DNA of 64,000 bases from AP-15 sp963755435 (GTDB taxonomy: Bacteria; Pseudomonadota; Alphaproteobacteria; ATCC43930; CGMCC-115725): NCBI GenBank assembly GCA_963755435.1, contig CAVWJX010000005.1, positions 558,001-622,000 of the forward strand, written 5' to 3'. A program made the position numbers and the translations under genes. Position 1 is the stretch's first letter. The number at the start of each line of letters is the position of its first letter. The notes beneath the pieces are model-generated. The model had not been told where the DNA came from, did not search any database, and saw only the letters and a program-made list of their open reading frames with translations. Of the stretch, positions 1 through 9,186 are shown one piece after another.

Positions 1-1030
1 CGGCGCGGTCGGCGCCGAGCGGCAGCAGCAGGCGGCGGATTGCCGGCGACTGCGGCAAGGTTCCGAGGATCGCGTCAGTATAGAGGGTAAACCCGGTACC
101 CGGTTCGGGTCCGGCCGGGTCGCCGGCCAGATAGCGTCCGCCGCGACCGAGTTCGCCGCTCGATCCGCACGCTGCCGCCCCTCCGGCAAAAAAGGTAAAG
201 CTGATCCCGGTGTGATATTCAAAGCCGCGGTTCTCAACCGGGTCGACGGTTGCCTTGAGCCCGGGTGCGGCCACGGCGAGCCCGTCGAGCACGGCGCCGA
301 GCCGCAGCCGCTCGGTGCGCGCCCGCTCCGGAAGCTCGAGCCGATCGAGGCTGGCGAGCGCCGCCTCGGCCGGTCCCGCCGCCGCCAGCAGCCGGCCCAG
401 CAGCTCCCCGGCGCCGCCGGGGAGCGCCGCCACCGCCGCGGCATCCTTGTGGTCGAGCGCAGTGCGCAATGCCGCCGCGCGCTCGCCGGCGATGCCGAAG
501 GCCTCGGTCACCGCCGGAACCAGGGTCGGCAAGGTGATGTCGACCGACAGATGTGGCACGCCGAGTGCCGTCAGCGCCTCGCCGGCGGTCGCGATCACCT
601 CGACATCGGCGGCGCACCCCGCGGCTCCGATCAGCTCGGCGCCGACCTGGCCGATCTGGCGCTCGGGCCGGATCTCCGAACCCTTTACCCGCAGCACCTG
701 GCCGGCGTAGCTCAGCCGCAATGGCCGGGGCGCGTTGCCGAGCCGGGTGGCGGCGATACGGGCGATCTGCGGGGTCATGTCGGCGCGCACCCCAACCATG
801 CGGTGCGACCCCGGATCCATCGTGCGGAAGGTGGCACTCGCCATCGCGGCACCGGCGCCCGACAGCAACGTCTCCTCAAACTCGACGAGCGGCGGCTTGA
901 CCCGCTGATAGCCGTGCGCGGCCAAACTGGCCATCAACCGCGCCACCACCTGCGCCTCGATCTCGGCTTCGGGCGGCAGCAAATCATGCATGCCGGCCGG
1001 CAGCAGGGCCGGGTGCGGAAGCTCGCTCAT
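1..1030 (-). CDS. hisZ: ATP phosphoribosyltransferase regulatory subunit HisZ (3' end outside window)
   Basis: This is a catalytically dead class II aminoacyl-tRNA-synthetase paralogue that partners the short form of HisG in the first step of histidine synthesis in the cytoplasm. The reading frame is open from an ATG at 1030 to the window edge, giving about 343 codons. The N-terminus has the HisZ/HisS-like run LPAGMHDLLPPEA, and the class II core VRADMTPQIARIA lies near residue 80, followed by YAGQVLRV. A later GRGGRY segment also fits. It lies 57 bp downstream of serA on the same strand. The order serC-serA-hisZ, usually followed by purA, is common in alphaproteobacteria, which separates it from a true HisS. 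The C-terminus is not visible. Confidence 0.9.
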   Translation of the reverse strand, partial: MSELPHPALLPAGMHDLLPPEAEIEAQVVARLMASLAAHGYQRVKPPLVEFEETLLSGAGAAMASATFRTMDPGSHRMVGVRADMTPQIARIAATRLGNAPRPLRLSYAGQVLRVKGSEIRPERQIGQVGAELIGAAGCAADVEVIATAGEALTALGVPHLSVDITLPTLVPAVTEAFGIAGERAAALRTALDHKDAAAVAALPGGAGELLGRLLAAAGPAEAALASLDRLELPERARTERLRLGAVLDGLAVAAPGLKATVDPVENRGFEYHTGISFTFFAGGAAACGSSGELGRGGRYLAGDPAGPEPGTGFTLYTDAILGTLPQSPAIRRLLLPLGADRA

Positions 1031-1087
1031 CGCCGCAGTTTGCACCACGCGGGCGCAGAGCACACGGACAAACGAGGGCGGTCCCGC

Positions 1088-2680
1088 CTAAAATTGCAAA
1101 GCCTTCACCTGGATCACATTGGGCAGGGCGCGCACCGTGTCGAGCAGCGCCGGGTTCAGCGGCTGATCGACCTCGACCAGTGCTATCGCGTCCTCGCCGG
1201 GCGCGGTCCGGCCGAGATGGAACGTCGCGATGTTGACCGAGGCCGCACCCAGGGCCTGGCCCAGCGCGCCGATAAAGCCGGGTTTGTCGAGATTGCGCAC
1301 GAATAGCATGTTGCCGCCGAGCTCGGCTTCGAGCGGGATGCCCTCGACCGAGACGAGGCGCGGCTTGTCGCCGCCGAACAAGGTGCCGGCGACCTCGCGC
1401 GGGCGGCGCTCGGAGGGCGCGCCGTTTGGCGTTACCACGATCCGGATCAGGGTCTGGTAGTCGCCCGGCTCGGCCCGCCGCGTCTCGCTGACGCGGATGT
1501 CGCGGTCGCGGCAGATCACCGCCGCGTTGACCATGTTGACCGTGGCCAGCTGCGGCGACAGCAGTGCGGTCAGCACGATCGCGGTCAACGGCTTGACGTT
1601 GAGCTCGGCGATCGCCCCTTCGTATTCGACCGCGACCGCGGTGATCCCGCTCTCGGTCAATTGCCCGGCAAAGCTGCCGAGCTGCTCGGCGAGGTTGATG
1701 TAGGGCCTGATCCGCTTGGCCTCCTCGGCCGAGAGCGAAGGCACGTTGACGGCGTTGGAAACCGCACCGGTCAGCAGGAAATCGGCCATCTGTCCAGCAA
1801 TCTCGACCGCTACGTTTTCCTGGGCCTCCGCGGTGGCAGCACCCAGATGCGGGGTGGCGACGACATTGTCGCGGCCGAACAGCGGGTTCTTGCGCGCCGG
1901 CTCCTCGACAAAGACGTCGATCGCCGCACCGGCGACCTGGCCGCTGTCAAGCGCGGCCGCCAGATCCGCCTCGACGACGAGGCCGCCGCGGGCGCAATTG
2001 ACCAGCCGCGCCCCGCGCTTCATGCGGGCGAGGGCCGCCGCGTCGATGATGTTTTTGGTGGCGTCGGTCAACGGCGTATGCAGGGTGACGAAATCGGCGC
2101 GGGCCAAGAGATCGTCAAGCGCCACCTTGTCGACGCCAAGATCGACGGCGCGCTCGGCCGACAGGAACGGGTCGTAGGCCACAACCTTCATGCGCAGCCC
2201 CAAGGCGCGCACCGCCACCATTGCGCCGACATTGCCGCAGCCGATCACCCCCAGGGTCTTGCCGGTCAGCTCGACCCCCATGAAGCGCGACTTCTCCCAT
2301 TTGCCGGCCTGGGTCGAGCGGTCGGCTGCCGGGATCTGCCGGCACAGCGCAAACAGCATCGCGATCGCGTGCTCCGCCGCGGTGGTCGAATTGCCGTAGG
2401 GGGTGTTCATGACGACGATGCCGCGCTGGGTCGCCGCCGCCACGTCGATATTGTCGACGCCGATTCCGGCACGGCCGATGATCTTGAGCTTGGGTGCCTT
2501 GGCGATCAGCTCGGCGGTGACCTTCGTCGCCGAACGCACCGCGAGCCCGTCATAATCGGCGATCCGGGCTCTGAGCTTCTCGGCGGTAATTCCGGGCAGC
2601 ATGTCGACCTCGATCCCGCGCGCCGTCAGGATCTCGGCCGCCCGCGGGCTCAAATCATCGGAAATCAGCACCTTTGGCAT
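1088..2680 (-). CDS. serA: D-3-phosphoglycerate dehydrogenase SerA
   Basis: SerA oxidises 3-phosphoglycerate to 3-phosphohydroxypyruvate with NAD, the first step of serine synthesis, in the cytoplasm. The protein has 530 residues, the long form with an intervening (ASB) domain and a C-terminal ACT domain from about residue 455. Visible motifs are the Rossmann turn GCGNVG (147-152), the catalytic Arg in NCARGG (R231), the Glu of VEEP (about 260) and the His of TPHLGAAT (H278). The ATG at 2680 follows a GGAGAG Shine-Dalgarno at 8 nt. The next gene downstream is hisZ. Upstream lies a decayed low-GC gene that separates it from serC, so the usual serC-serA operon is interrupted here. Confidence 0.96.
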   Translation of the reverse strand: MPKVLISDDLSPRAAEILTARGIEVDMLPGITAEKLRARIADYDGLAVRSATKVTAELIAKAPKLKIIGRAGIGVDNIDVAAATQRGIVVMNTPYGNSTTAAEHAIAMLFALCRQIPAADRSTQAGKWEKSRFMGVELTGKTLGVIGCGNVGAMVAVRALGLRMKVVAYDPFLSAERAVDLGVDKVALDDLLARADFVTLHTPLTDATKNIIDAAALARMKRGARLVNCARGGLVVEADLAAALDSGQVAGAAIDVFVEEPARKNPLFGRDNVVATPHLGAATAEAQENVAVEIAGQMADFLLTGAVSNAVNVPSLSAEEAKRIRPYINLAEQLGSFAGQLTESGITAVAVEYEGAIAELNVKPLTAIVLTALLSPQLATVNMVNAAVICRDRDIRVSETRRAEPGDYQTLIRIVVTPNGAPSERRPREVAGTLFGGDKPRLVSVEGIPLEAELGGNMLFVRNLDKPGFIGALGQALGAASVNIATFHLGRTAPGEDAIALVEVDQPLNPALLDTVRALPNVIQVKALQF

Positions 2681-2750
2681 TTGAAACTCTCCGATCTACC
2701 ACATAAGAGTTACCGGGAGGCACGGAGAAGAAAAGCACACTACATGACCA

Positions 2751-3149
2751 CACACGCTTCAATACATCCTTTAGCATTATACTATTAAAATTTATCAACA
2801 GGCCAATCTTATGGCCGCTCAGGCGAAGATAGGTAAGTATTTGCGCATCGTAGATCGGAAGCATCCGGTCGACCGCCTTAATCTCGACGACAAGCTCGTT
2901 CGCAACAACGATATCCATCCTATATCCACATTCGAGCCAAAATCCTTTATATCAGATCGGCAGCGGAACCTGTCGGGAATAGGCAATTCCATTATCTTTC
3001 AATTCGAAGCACAAACATTCTTCGTACGCCGATTCGAGAAGCCCAGGTCCGAGATGCCGATGAACGTCAATTGCTAGCCCAATCACCCGTTCGCTCAGGA
3101 CGCTCCCGTGAGAAAGGCTCAACTCCCGTCTCCGTGCTCTCCGTGTCTC
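2751..3149 (-). pseudogene. Decayed GxxExxY-family (PD-(D/E)XK-like) protein gene
   Basis: Reading the minus strand from about 3149 gives LSERVIGLAIDVHRHLGPG then LLESAYEECL, the N-terminal hallmark of the GxxExxY family. These are small proteins of unknown role with a PD-(D/E)XK nuclease-like fold. The frame then meets an in-frame TGA at 2952-2954, right after RQVPLPI. It continues in the same frame with YKGFWLECGYRMDIVV, VVEIKAVDRMLPIYDAQ and LTYLRLSGHKIGLLINFN, which is the C-terminal half. No ATG precedes the N-terminal half. Beyond KRV (about 2751) the frame runs on into serA without homology. The stretch is far richer in A+T than its neighbours, so it looks like an acquired gene that has since been inactivated. 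Confidence 0.85.
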
Positions 3150-3159
3150 CGTGGTGAAG

Positions 3160-4314
3160 TCAGGCCGCCTTGGCGGCGCGCTGCTCGTCCCAGGCCCAGT
3201 CGAGCCACGGCATCAGCGTCTCGACGTCGTCGGTCTCGATGGTGGCGCCGGTCCAGATGCGGATGCCCGGCGGCGAGGCGCGGTGGCTGGCGATGTCGTA
3301 GGCGGCGTGTTCTTGTTCGAGCCGCGCGGTCATCGCCCGCACCGTCTGGAAGCGCTCTTCGGGCGAGAGCGCGGTAAACCATGGATCGGTGATTTTTAGC
3401 TGCGGCGAAGTGCAGGAGATGGTCACCGGGTCCTCGGCCAGAAACTCGACCCAAGAGGTGCGCCGCTCCCAGCCGGCGACCACCGCGAGGTTGCGCTCCG
3501 AGCGGGCGATCAGCCCGTCGAGCCCGCCAACCGATTCAGCCCATCTGAGCGAGTCGAGCGCGTCCTCGACGCACAGCATCGACGGCGTATTGATGGTCTC
3601 ACCCTGGAACACGCCCTTGATCAATTTGCCCTTCGAGGTCAGCCGGAACAGCTTGGGTAACGGCCAAGGCGGGGTGTGGCTTTCGAGCCGCTCGACCGCG
3701 CGCGGCGACAACGCCAGCATGCCGTGCGCCGCCTCGCCGCCCAGGGCCTTCTGCCACGACCAGGTAACGACGTCGAGCTTGTCCCACGGGAGCCGCATCG
3801 CAAACACCGCCGAGGTCGCGTCGCAGATCGCCAGGCCCTGCCGTTCGGCGGCGATCCACTCGCCGTTCGGCACCCGCACCCCCGAGGTCGTGCCGTTCCA
3901 GGGAAACACCACGTCGCGCGCCCAATCGACCTGGCGCAGATCGGGCAGCCCACCGTAAGGCGCGTGCAAGACCCGCATATCCGGGAGTTTCAGCTGCTTG
4001 ACATCCTCGACCCAGCCCTCGCCGAAATTCTCCCAGGCCAGCATGTCGACGCCGCGCGCGCCGAGCAGCGACCACAGCGCGATCTCGACCGCCCCCGTAT
4101 CGGAAGCAGCGACGACGCCGACCTGCCAGTCGGTCGGGATGCCGAGGATCGCGCGCGAGCGGTCAACCACCTCAACGATCCGCGCCTTGCCGATCCCCGA
4201 GCGGTGCGAGCGGCCGACCAGTGCGGCTTCCAGTGCCGCCGGCGACCAGCCCGGCCGCTTGGCGCAGGGGCCCGACGAAAAACACGGGTTGCGCGGGCGC
4301 CGCGTCGGCTTCAT
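3160..4314 (-). CDS. serC: Phosphoserine aminotransferase SerC
   Basis: SerC is a PLP enzyme that transaminates 3-phosphohydroxypyruvate to phosphoserine, the second step of serine synthesis. It is 384 residues long and of the alphaproteobacterial type, which begins PRNPCFSSGPCAKRPGW. The expected PLP lysine is K189 in WSWQKALGG, and the FPWNGTTSGVRVPNG segment near 137-151 is characteristic. The ATG at 4314 is preceded by an AGGGA ribosome-binding site. It lies upstream of serA on the same strand, but about 480 bp separate the two and are occupied by the GxxExxY remnant. Serine-pathway co-transcription may therefore be altered. Family assignment is firm. Confidence 0.95.
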   Translation of the reverse strand: MKPTRRPRNPCFSSGPCAKRPGWSPAALEAALVGRSHRSGIGKARIVEVVDRSRAILGIPTDWQVGVVAASDTGAVEIALWSLLGARGVDMLAWENFGEGWVEDVKQLKLPDMRVLHAPYGGLPDLRQVDWARDVVFPWNGTTSGVRVPNGEWIAAERQGLAICDATSAVFAMRLPWDKLDVVTWSWQKALGGEAAHGMLALSPRAVERLESHTPPWPLPKLFRLTSKGKLIKGVFQGETINTPSMLCVEDALDSLRWAESVGGLDGLIARSERNLAVVAGWERRTSWVEFLAEDPVTISCTSPQLKITDPWFTALSPEERFQTVRAMTARLEQEHAAYDIASHRASPPGIRIWTGATIETDDVETLMPWLDWAWDEQRAAKAA

Positions 4315-4504
4315 CGCACCATTCCCTATAAATTCGAGGCGGTCCGTGCGCCGGGCGCCTTCCGCGCCGGAACTTATGGCTGACCCTGGGCAACGTCAAT
4401 GCGGCGGCGCAGCATTAACTTTGAAATACCCAAAACTTTGGATCCTAAAGACCGGCGGTCCACCGATCCTGTCTGAGGCGGCGGCTCGGGGCGCTCCGCA
4501 GCTA

Positions 4505-4536
4505 AAAAGGGGGGCGCCCCGGTCGGGGACGCCCCT
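4505..4536 (-). terminator. Intrinsic terminator of the phosphodiesterase gene
   Basis: A GC-rich hairpin is seen with arms 4511-4520 and 4525-4535 around the tetraloop 4521-4524 and one bulged base at 4529. On the minus strand it is followed at once by CCTTTTT (4505-4511). It lies 30 bp past the stop of the secreted phosphodiesterase, as expected for a rho-independent terminator. The rest of the gap 4315-4504 shows no gene. Confidence 0.8.
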
Positions 4537-4565
4537 CAGTTGTGGCCTTCGGTTGGTCTTATCGG

Positions 4566-6335
4566 TCAGTCATGCCCGGGGCTGCTGTCGAGTCCGAGGG
4601 CGGGCAGGACCTGCGTGCCCTCTTTCTGGACCGCGGTAAGCCTGTGGGGATCGAGGCCCAGCGCCGCCAGGATGCTCGGCGCGATCTGGGCAGTCTCGAC
4701 CGGGCTGGTCACCGTCCATGGCGACATCGACGGGTTGGACACCAGCATCATCACGTTGGTGTCGTCGTGCGCGAAGCCGCCATGTTCGGCCAGCTTCTTG
4801 CCGCTCCCCGAATAGGTGACCCCGATATTCGGCGTGACCAGGATGTCCGGGGAGCGTGGGTCGCCATTGGGCGGCAGCCCCGGCGGGTTGAACAGTTGGT
4901 TGATCCCCGGTCCCGAGAAGATCTCGCCGATACCGGCGATGTTATTGGTCGCCGGCGACTGGCTCTCCAGCATTTGTACCGCGCTCGCCGTTTGCGAGGA
5001 GTTTGCCAGCCAGATCAGCGAGACGTCGTCCTCGGTGGGGCCGATCCCGGTGGGGTTCAGCGGCGACTCGGAATAGGGCAGCAGGTTCGCCAGGATCGTC
5101 GCCGGCGAAGTGGTGATCGGGTCCCCTGGCTTGGTCGATATGCCGACGTAGCGAGCCGAGTCGATCGGGCTCTGGCCATGCTTGGCCGAGATAATGATCA
5201 AGGTCGATTGATAGAGCCCGCGCCGCTTGAGCGCCGCGACCATCTTGCCAATCGAACTGTCGGCGAATTCAATCTCGCTCAGCAGCGCCGGGGTCGGCGT
5301 GCCGATATTGTCCTGATAGCCACCGGCCACGCTGATCGATTTTTCGATGAGCTTCTGACCGACGCTGACCGCCTGAAAATTCATCCCGAAGACGTTCGGA
5401 ACCGGCCGCCGCCTGGTGCCGCTGTGGTCCCTCCCGTCGATCTCGTTGAGGATCGCTTGCACTTTCAGGCTGTCGTAGCACTGAATGTTGGCAAAGCTGT
5501 CGGTCCAGGCGTTGCTGGGCGCGACCGTGGTTTGGTCGGGCAACGGGTTGCACGCCAAGCCGGCTGTCGCATTCACCGGCAGCGCCACCGGGATCGAGTT
5601 GATCTCGGGCGAGTAGTAGTCGTCGAGGTTCTTGCCGTTGCCGGGGCCGGAGACCGCCGAATAAGAGGGATGCTTGTCCGACCAGGCGGTGTAGCCGCCC
5701 GCTTGGTGCACGACGCCGAAGATCGTGTTGGTGCGAATGAAGTTCCACGGATAGACCGGGGCGCAGCCATGCGCCGGATCGCGCTCGAGGCGGCTCGGGT
5801 CGATCGAGGCGATGCCGCCGTCGACGCCCGCAGGCGCACCACCATTCAGCTGAGTCTGGTCGAAATCGATCCCCTCGTCGAACTCCGTCCTGGTGCCGCT
5901 CGGCGGCGCCGCGGGCGTGCACAGATCGGGCGCTCCGGCGACCCCGTTGCCGGTCGTCTTCGCCGGTGGGTCGAGCGAGCGGTCATAGGCGACGTCATAG
6001 AAGGCGCCGACGGTACGCGGCGAGCCGCCGGTCACCAGCGCCATCAAGCCGGGGAACGAATCGGACGGCTTGGAGGTCGACGTGTCGGTGAAAGTGATGC
6101 CGGACGCGCCGAGCGCTGCGAGGGTGGGGCAGTAGGAGGCGCCGCCGTTGACCCCGGCGAGCCCGCTCGCACAATTGGCGAAATCGACCGCGTGCATGCC
6201 GTCGATGCTGATCAGCAGCACCCTCCAGATGCCGTGGCCGCCGAAATCGTCACCCTGCCCGGCCCAAACCTGCGGTGTGACCGAGGCCGCCAGCAGCCCC
6301 GCGCCGAGAACCGTGCTTCGCCAGAATACGCCCAT
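4566..6335 (-). CDS. Secreted alkaline-phosphatase-superfamily phosphodiesterase / nucleotide pyrophosphatase-like protein
   Basis: The product is 589 residues. The start chosen is the ATG at 6335, preceded by AAAGGAG, which gives a classical signal peptide (GVFWRSTVLGAGLLAASV, cleaved near VWA-GQ). A longer open frame to 6443 has no such support. After the signal comes the metal-binding strand VLLISIDGMHAVDF, a candidate nucleophile region in SKPSDSFPG, then SAKHGQSPID and a late FAHDDTNVMMLVS that supply the His/Asp ligands of type I phosphodiesterases. It should act in the periplasm or outside the cell, hydrolysing a phosphodiester or pyrophosphate of unknown identity. It stands alone with its own terminator. 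The exact substrate cannot be read from the sequence. Confidence 0.8.
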   Translation of the reverse strand: MGVFWRSTVLGAGLLAASVTPQVWAGQGDDFGGHGIWRVLLISIDGMHAVDFANCASGLAGVNGGASYCPTLAALGASGITFTDTSTSKPSDSFPGLMALVTGGSPRTVGAFYDVAYDRSLDPPAKTTGNGVAGAPDLCTPAAPPSGTRTEFDEGIDFDQTQLNGGAPAGVDGGIASIDPSRLERDPAHGCAPVYPWNFIRTNTIFGVVHQAGGYTAWSDKHPSYSAVSGPGNGKNLDDYYSPEINSIPVALPVNATAGLACNPLPDQTTVAPSNAWTDSFANIQCYDSLKVQAILNEIDGRDHSGTRRRPVPNVFGMNFQAVSVGQKLIEKSISVAGGYQDNIGTPTPALLSEIEFADSSIGKMVAALKRRGLYQSTLIIISAKHGQSPIDSARYVGISTKPGDPITTSPATILANLLPYSESPLNPTGIGPTEDDVSLIWLANSSQTASAVQMLESQSPATNNIAGIGEIFSGPGINQLFNPPGLPPNGDPRSPDILVTPNIGVTYSGSGKKLAEHGGFAHDDTNVMMLVSNPSMSPWTVTSPVETAQIAPSILAALGLDPHRLTAVQKEGTQVLPALGLDSSPGHD

Positions 6336-6469
6336 CGCCCGCTCCTTTATTGCCGAATGCGCGGGGATGGTATGCGGCGGGTGTGACACCTGGGCGACGG
6401 CGGGACGACAGTTTGATTGCGCCGGTTGATTGCGCCGGGACAATCAGCCGGCGGCGCCGGTCGCTTGGC

Positions 6470-8992
6470 TCACACCGGCACGTTCCAGATCTCGCGGGCG
6501 TATTCGCCGATGGTTCGGTCCGAGGAGAACCAGGCCATGCCGGCGATGTTGACGGCAGCGGTCCTGGCCCACCCGCCAGGCGTGCGCCACAGGCTCTCGA
6601 GCCGCTGCTGGGCCGCGCGATAAGCAGCGAAATCGGCCGCCACCATGTAATTGTCGGAATATCTGAGCCGTTGGGTCAAGGGCTCGAAGCGGCGCGGGTC
6701 CTCGGGCGAGAATGCGCCGGTCTCGATCGCGGCAAGGGCGTCGGCGAGTTCGGGCGAGGCGGCAATTGCATCGCCGGCGTCGAGCCCGTGGCGCGAACGC
6801 TCCACGACTTCATCGGCGCGCAATCCGAAAATCATGATGTTGTCGGCGCCGACCCGGTCCCGGATTTCGATATTGGCGCCGTCGAGGGTGCCAATCGTCA
6901 ACGCGCCGTTCAGCGCCAGCTTCATGTTGCCGGTGCCGGACGCCTCCATTCCGGCGGTAGAGATCTGCTCCGACAGATCGGCGGCCGGAATGATCACCTC
7001 GGCCAGGCTCACATTATAGTTCGGGATGAAGACCAGTTTCAGCCGGTCGCCGACCAGCGGATCGTTGTTGATCACCGCCGCCAGATCGTTGGCGAGCTTG
7101 ATGATCAGCTTGGCTTGCAGGTAGCTCGGCGCTGCCTTGCCGGCAAAGATTTTTACCCGCGGCAGCCACTCTTCCCCCGGGCTCGCCCGGATCGCGCGAT
7201 AGCAGGCGACGGTTTCCAGGAGGTTCAGCAACTGCCGCTTATATTCATGGATCCGCTTGATCTGGACGTCGAACAGGGCGGCGGGGTCGAGGCGCAGCCC
7301 AAGCCGCTCGCGAATCAAACGGGCGAGCGCGCGCTTGTTGGCGTGCTTCACGCCGGCCAGGCGCCGCTGCAATTCGCAGTCGCCGGCCTGATCGGCGAGG
7401 CGGCTGAGGAACGAGGCATCGTCGGTGATCCCGCCGCCGCAGACCTCGCGCAGCAGGTTCGTCAGCAGCGGATTCGCCTGGTGCAGCCAGCGGCGAAAGG
7501 TGATGCCGTTGGTCTTGTTGACGATGCGGTCCGGATAAAGCCGGTGAAACTCATTGAAAACGGTAGTGCGCATTAACTGGGTGTGCAGCACCGACACGCC
7601 GTTGACCCGATGCGAGCCGAGGAACGCCAACTGGCCCATCCGCACCCGGCCGCCATCGGCCTCGTCGATCAGGGACAGCGCGGCCAGCCGCGCCGGCTCG
7701 GCCGGCGCCTGAGCCCGCACCGTTTCGAGGTGCTCGCCATTGAGCGCATAGATGATCTCGAGGTGGCGCGGCAAGACCCGTTGGAACAAGGCCACCGGCC
7801 AGCTTTCCAGCGCCTCGGGCAGGAGCGAGTGATTGGTGTAGGAGCAGGTCGCGCGGGTGATCCGCCACGCCTCGGCCCACGGCAGATGATAGAGGTCGAC
7901 CAGAACGCGCATCAGCTCGGCGATCGCGATGCTCGGATGGGTGTCGTTAAGCTGGATCGCCGCCTGTTGCGGCAGGATCGAGATGCTGCCGTGGCTGTGC
8001 ACGTGCCGGTGCACCAGATCCTGGATCGAGGCCGACACGAAGAAATACTCCTGGCGCAGGCGCAATTCGCGCCCCGATGGCGTGTCGTCGCTCGGGTAGA
8101 GGATCTTCGAGATCGCCTCGGCCCGCGCCTGCTGCGACAGTGCCGCGATGTGATCGCCCTCGTTGAACATGTCGAGGCGCAGCGGATCGACAGCGCGCGC
8201 CGACCACAGCCGCAGCCGATTGACGTGGCGCCCGCGCCAGCCGACGATCGGGGTGTCGTAGGCGACCGCCTGCACGGTCTCCTCCGGGCGCCACACCGCG
8301 TGCCATCGTCCGCCGGCCGAGGCGACCTGGTCGACCCGGCCGCCGTAGTCGATGTCGTAGACCACCTCCGGCCGTTCGAATTCCCAAGGGTTGCCGAACG
8401 ACAGCCAGTGCTCCGGGTATTCGTGCTGCCAGCCATCCTTGATGACCTGGCGAAATAGCCCATGATCGTAGCGGATGCCATAGCCGCAGGCTGGGATCCC
8501 GAGTGCGGTCATGCTGTCCATAAAGCAGGCTGCGAGCCGGCCGAGCCCGCCATTGCCGAGAGCGGCGTCGGGTTCGGCGGCGCGCATCCGGTTGAGATCG
8601 ACGCCGAGGTCGCCGAGCGCCACCCGGACGGTTTCGCTGAGCCGCAAATTTTCAACGACGTCGCTGAACAGCCGCCCGATCAGGAATTCGAGCGACAGGT
8701 AATAGACGCGCTTGGCGCCCCGGGCCTGGGTGGCTCGGTCGGCGACGAGCCAGCGGTGGATGATCCGGTCGCGCAGGGCCAGCGCGGTCGCGACAAACCA
8801 GTCGCGATCGGTCGCCGCCGCGGCGTCCTTGCCGACCGCCAGCGTCACCTTGGCGAGCACCGCGGCCTCGAATTCGCGGACATCGGCTTCGGTCGCCGGA
8901 GCGTCGACAATCGCCGGCGGCATACCCGTTTGCGCCAAATTCTCGTCCCGGATGTTCATCGGCATCGTAATAGAGCCCGCGGATCCGTTCAT
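6470..8992 (-). CDS. glgP: Glycogen/maltodextrin phosphorylase
   Basis: This PLP-dependent phosphorylase releases glucose-1-phosphate from glycogen or maltodextrins. From the ATG at 8992 it has 840 residues, close to the family's usual 800-840. The frame is open back to 9109, and a start at 8962 is also possible because none has a strong ribosome-binding site. Signatures are VYYLSLEFLIGR near the N-terminus, ALGNGGLGRLAACFMDSM, IQLNDTHPSIAI, and the PLP-site block EASGTGNMKLALNGA with TIGTLDGANIEI. The C-terminal RYSDNYMVAADFAAY and the AWFSSDRTI helix are typical. No other glycogen genes are adjacent; the gene is single and divergent from the amidohydrolase at 9187. Confidence 0.94.
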   Translation of the reverse strand: MNGSAGSITMPMNIRDENLAQTGMPPAIVDAPATEADVREFEAAVLAKVTLAVGKDAAAATDRDWFVATALALRDRIIHRWLVADRATQARGAKRVYYLSLEFLIGRLFSDVVENLRLSETVRVALGDLGVDLNRMRAAEPDAALGNGGLGRLAACFMDSMTALGIPACGYGIRYDHGLFRQVIKDGWQHEYPEHWLSFGNPWEFERPEVVYDIDYGGRVDQVASAGGRWHAVWRPEETVQAVAYDTPIVGWRGRHVNRLRLWSARAVDPLRLDMFNEGDHIAALSQQARAEAISKILYPSDDTPSGRELRLRQEYFFVSASIQDLVHRHVHSHGSISILPQQAAIQLNDTHPSIAIAELMRVLVDLYHLPWAEAWRITRATCSYTNHSLLPEALESWPVALFQRVLPRHLEIIYALNGEHLETVRAQAPAEPARLAALSLIDEADGGRVRMGQLAFLGSHRVNGVSVLHTQLMRTTVFNEFHRLYPDRIVNKTNGITFRRWLHQANPLLTNLLREVCGGGITDDASFLSRLADQAGDCELQRRLAGVKHANKRALARLIRERLGLRLDPAALFDVQIKRIHEYKRQLLNLLETVACYRAIRASPGEEWLPRVKIFAGKAAPSYLQAKLIIKLANDLAAVINNDPLVGDRLKLVFIPNYNVSLAEVIIPAADLSEQISTAGMEASGTGNMKLALNGALTIGTLDGANIEIRDRVGADNIMIFGLRADEVVERSRHGLDAGDAIAASPELADALAAIETGAFSPEDPRRFEPLTQRLRYSDNYMVAADFAAYRAAQQRLESLWRTPGGWARTAAVNIAGMAWFSSDRTIGEYAREIWNVPV

Positions 8993-9186
8993 GGTCAGGA
9001 TAATGGCCGTCCCGCCCATCCCGACGCGAGGCGGGCTCACAGTTACGCCAGCAATGCCGGCGCGTGCAACCCACGTGCCGAACCCCGCCGAGCGGCTCGA
9101 TACCGTCACCGGCGTAGCTTTCCACGGCGCTGCAGCCTAGAATCGCCAGCGCAACCGGATCGCATGTTTTTGTGGAGAAACCCCTA

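Noticed and set aside
4542..6386. A 614-codon plus-strand frame antisense to the secreted phosphodiesterase
   Set aside because: No motif or ribosome-binding site; the minus-strand gene has signal peptide, metal ligands and terminator.
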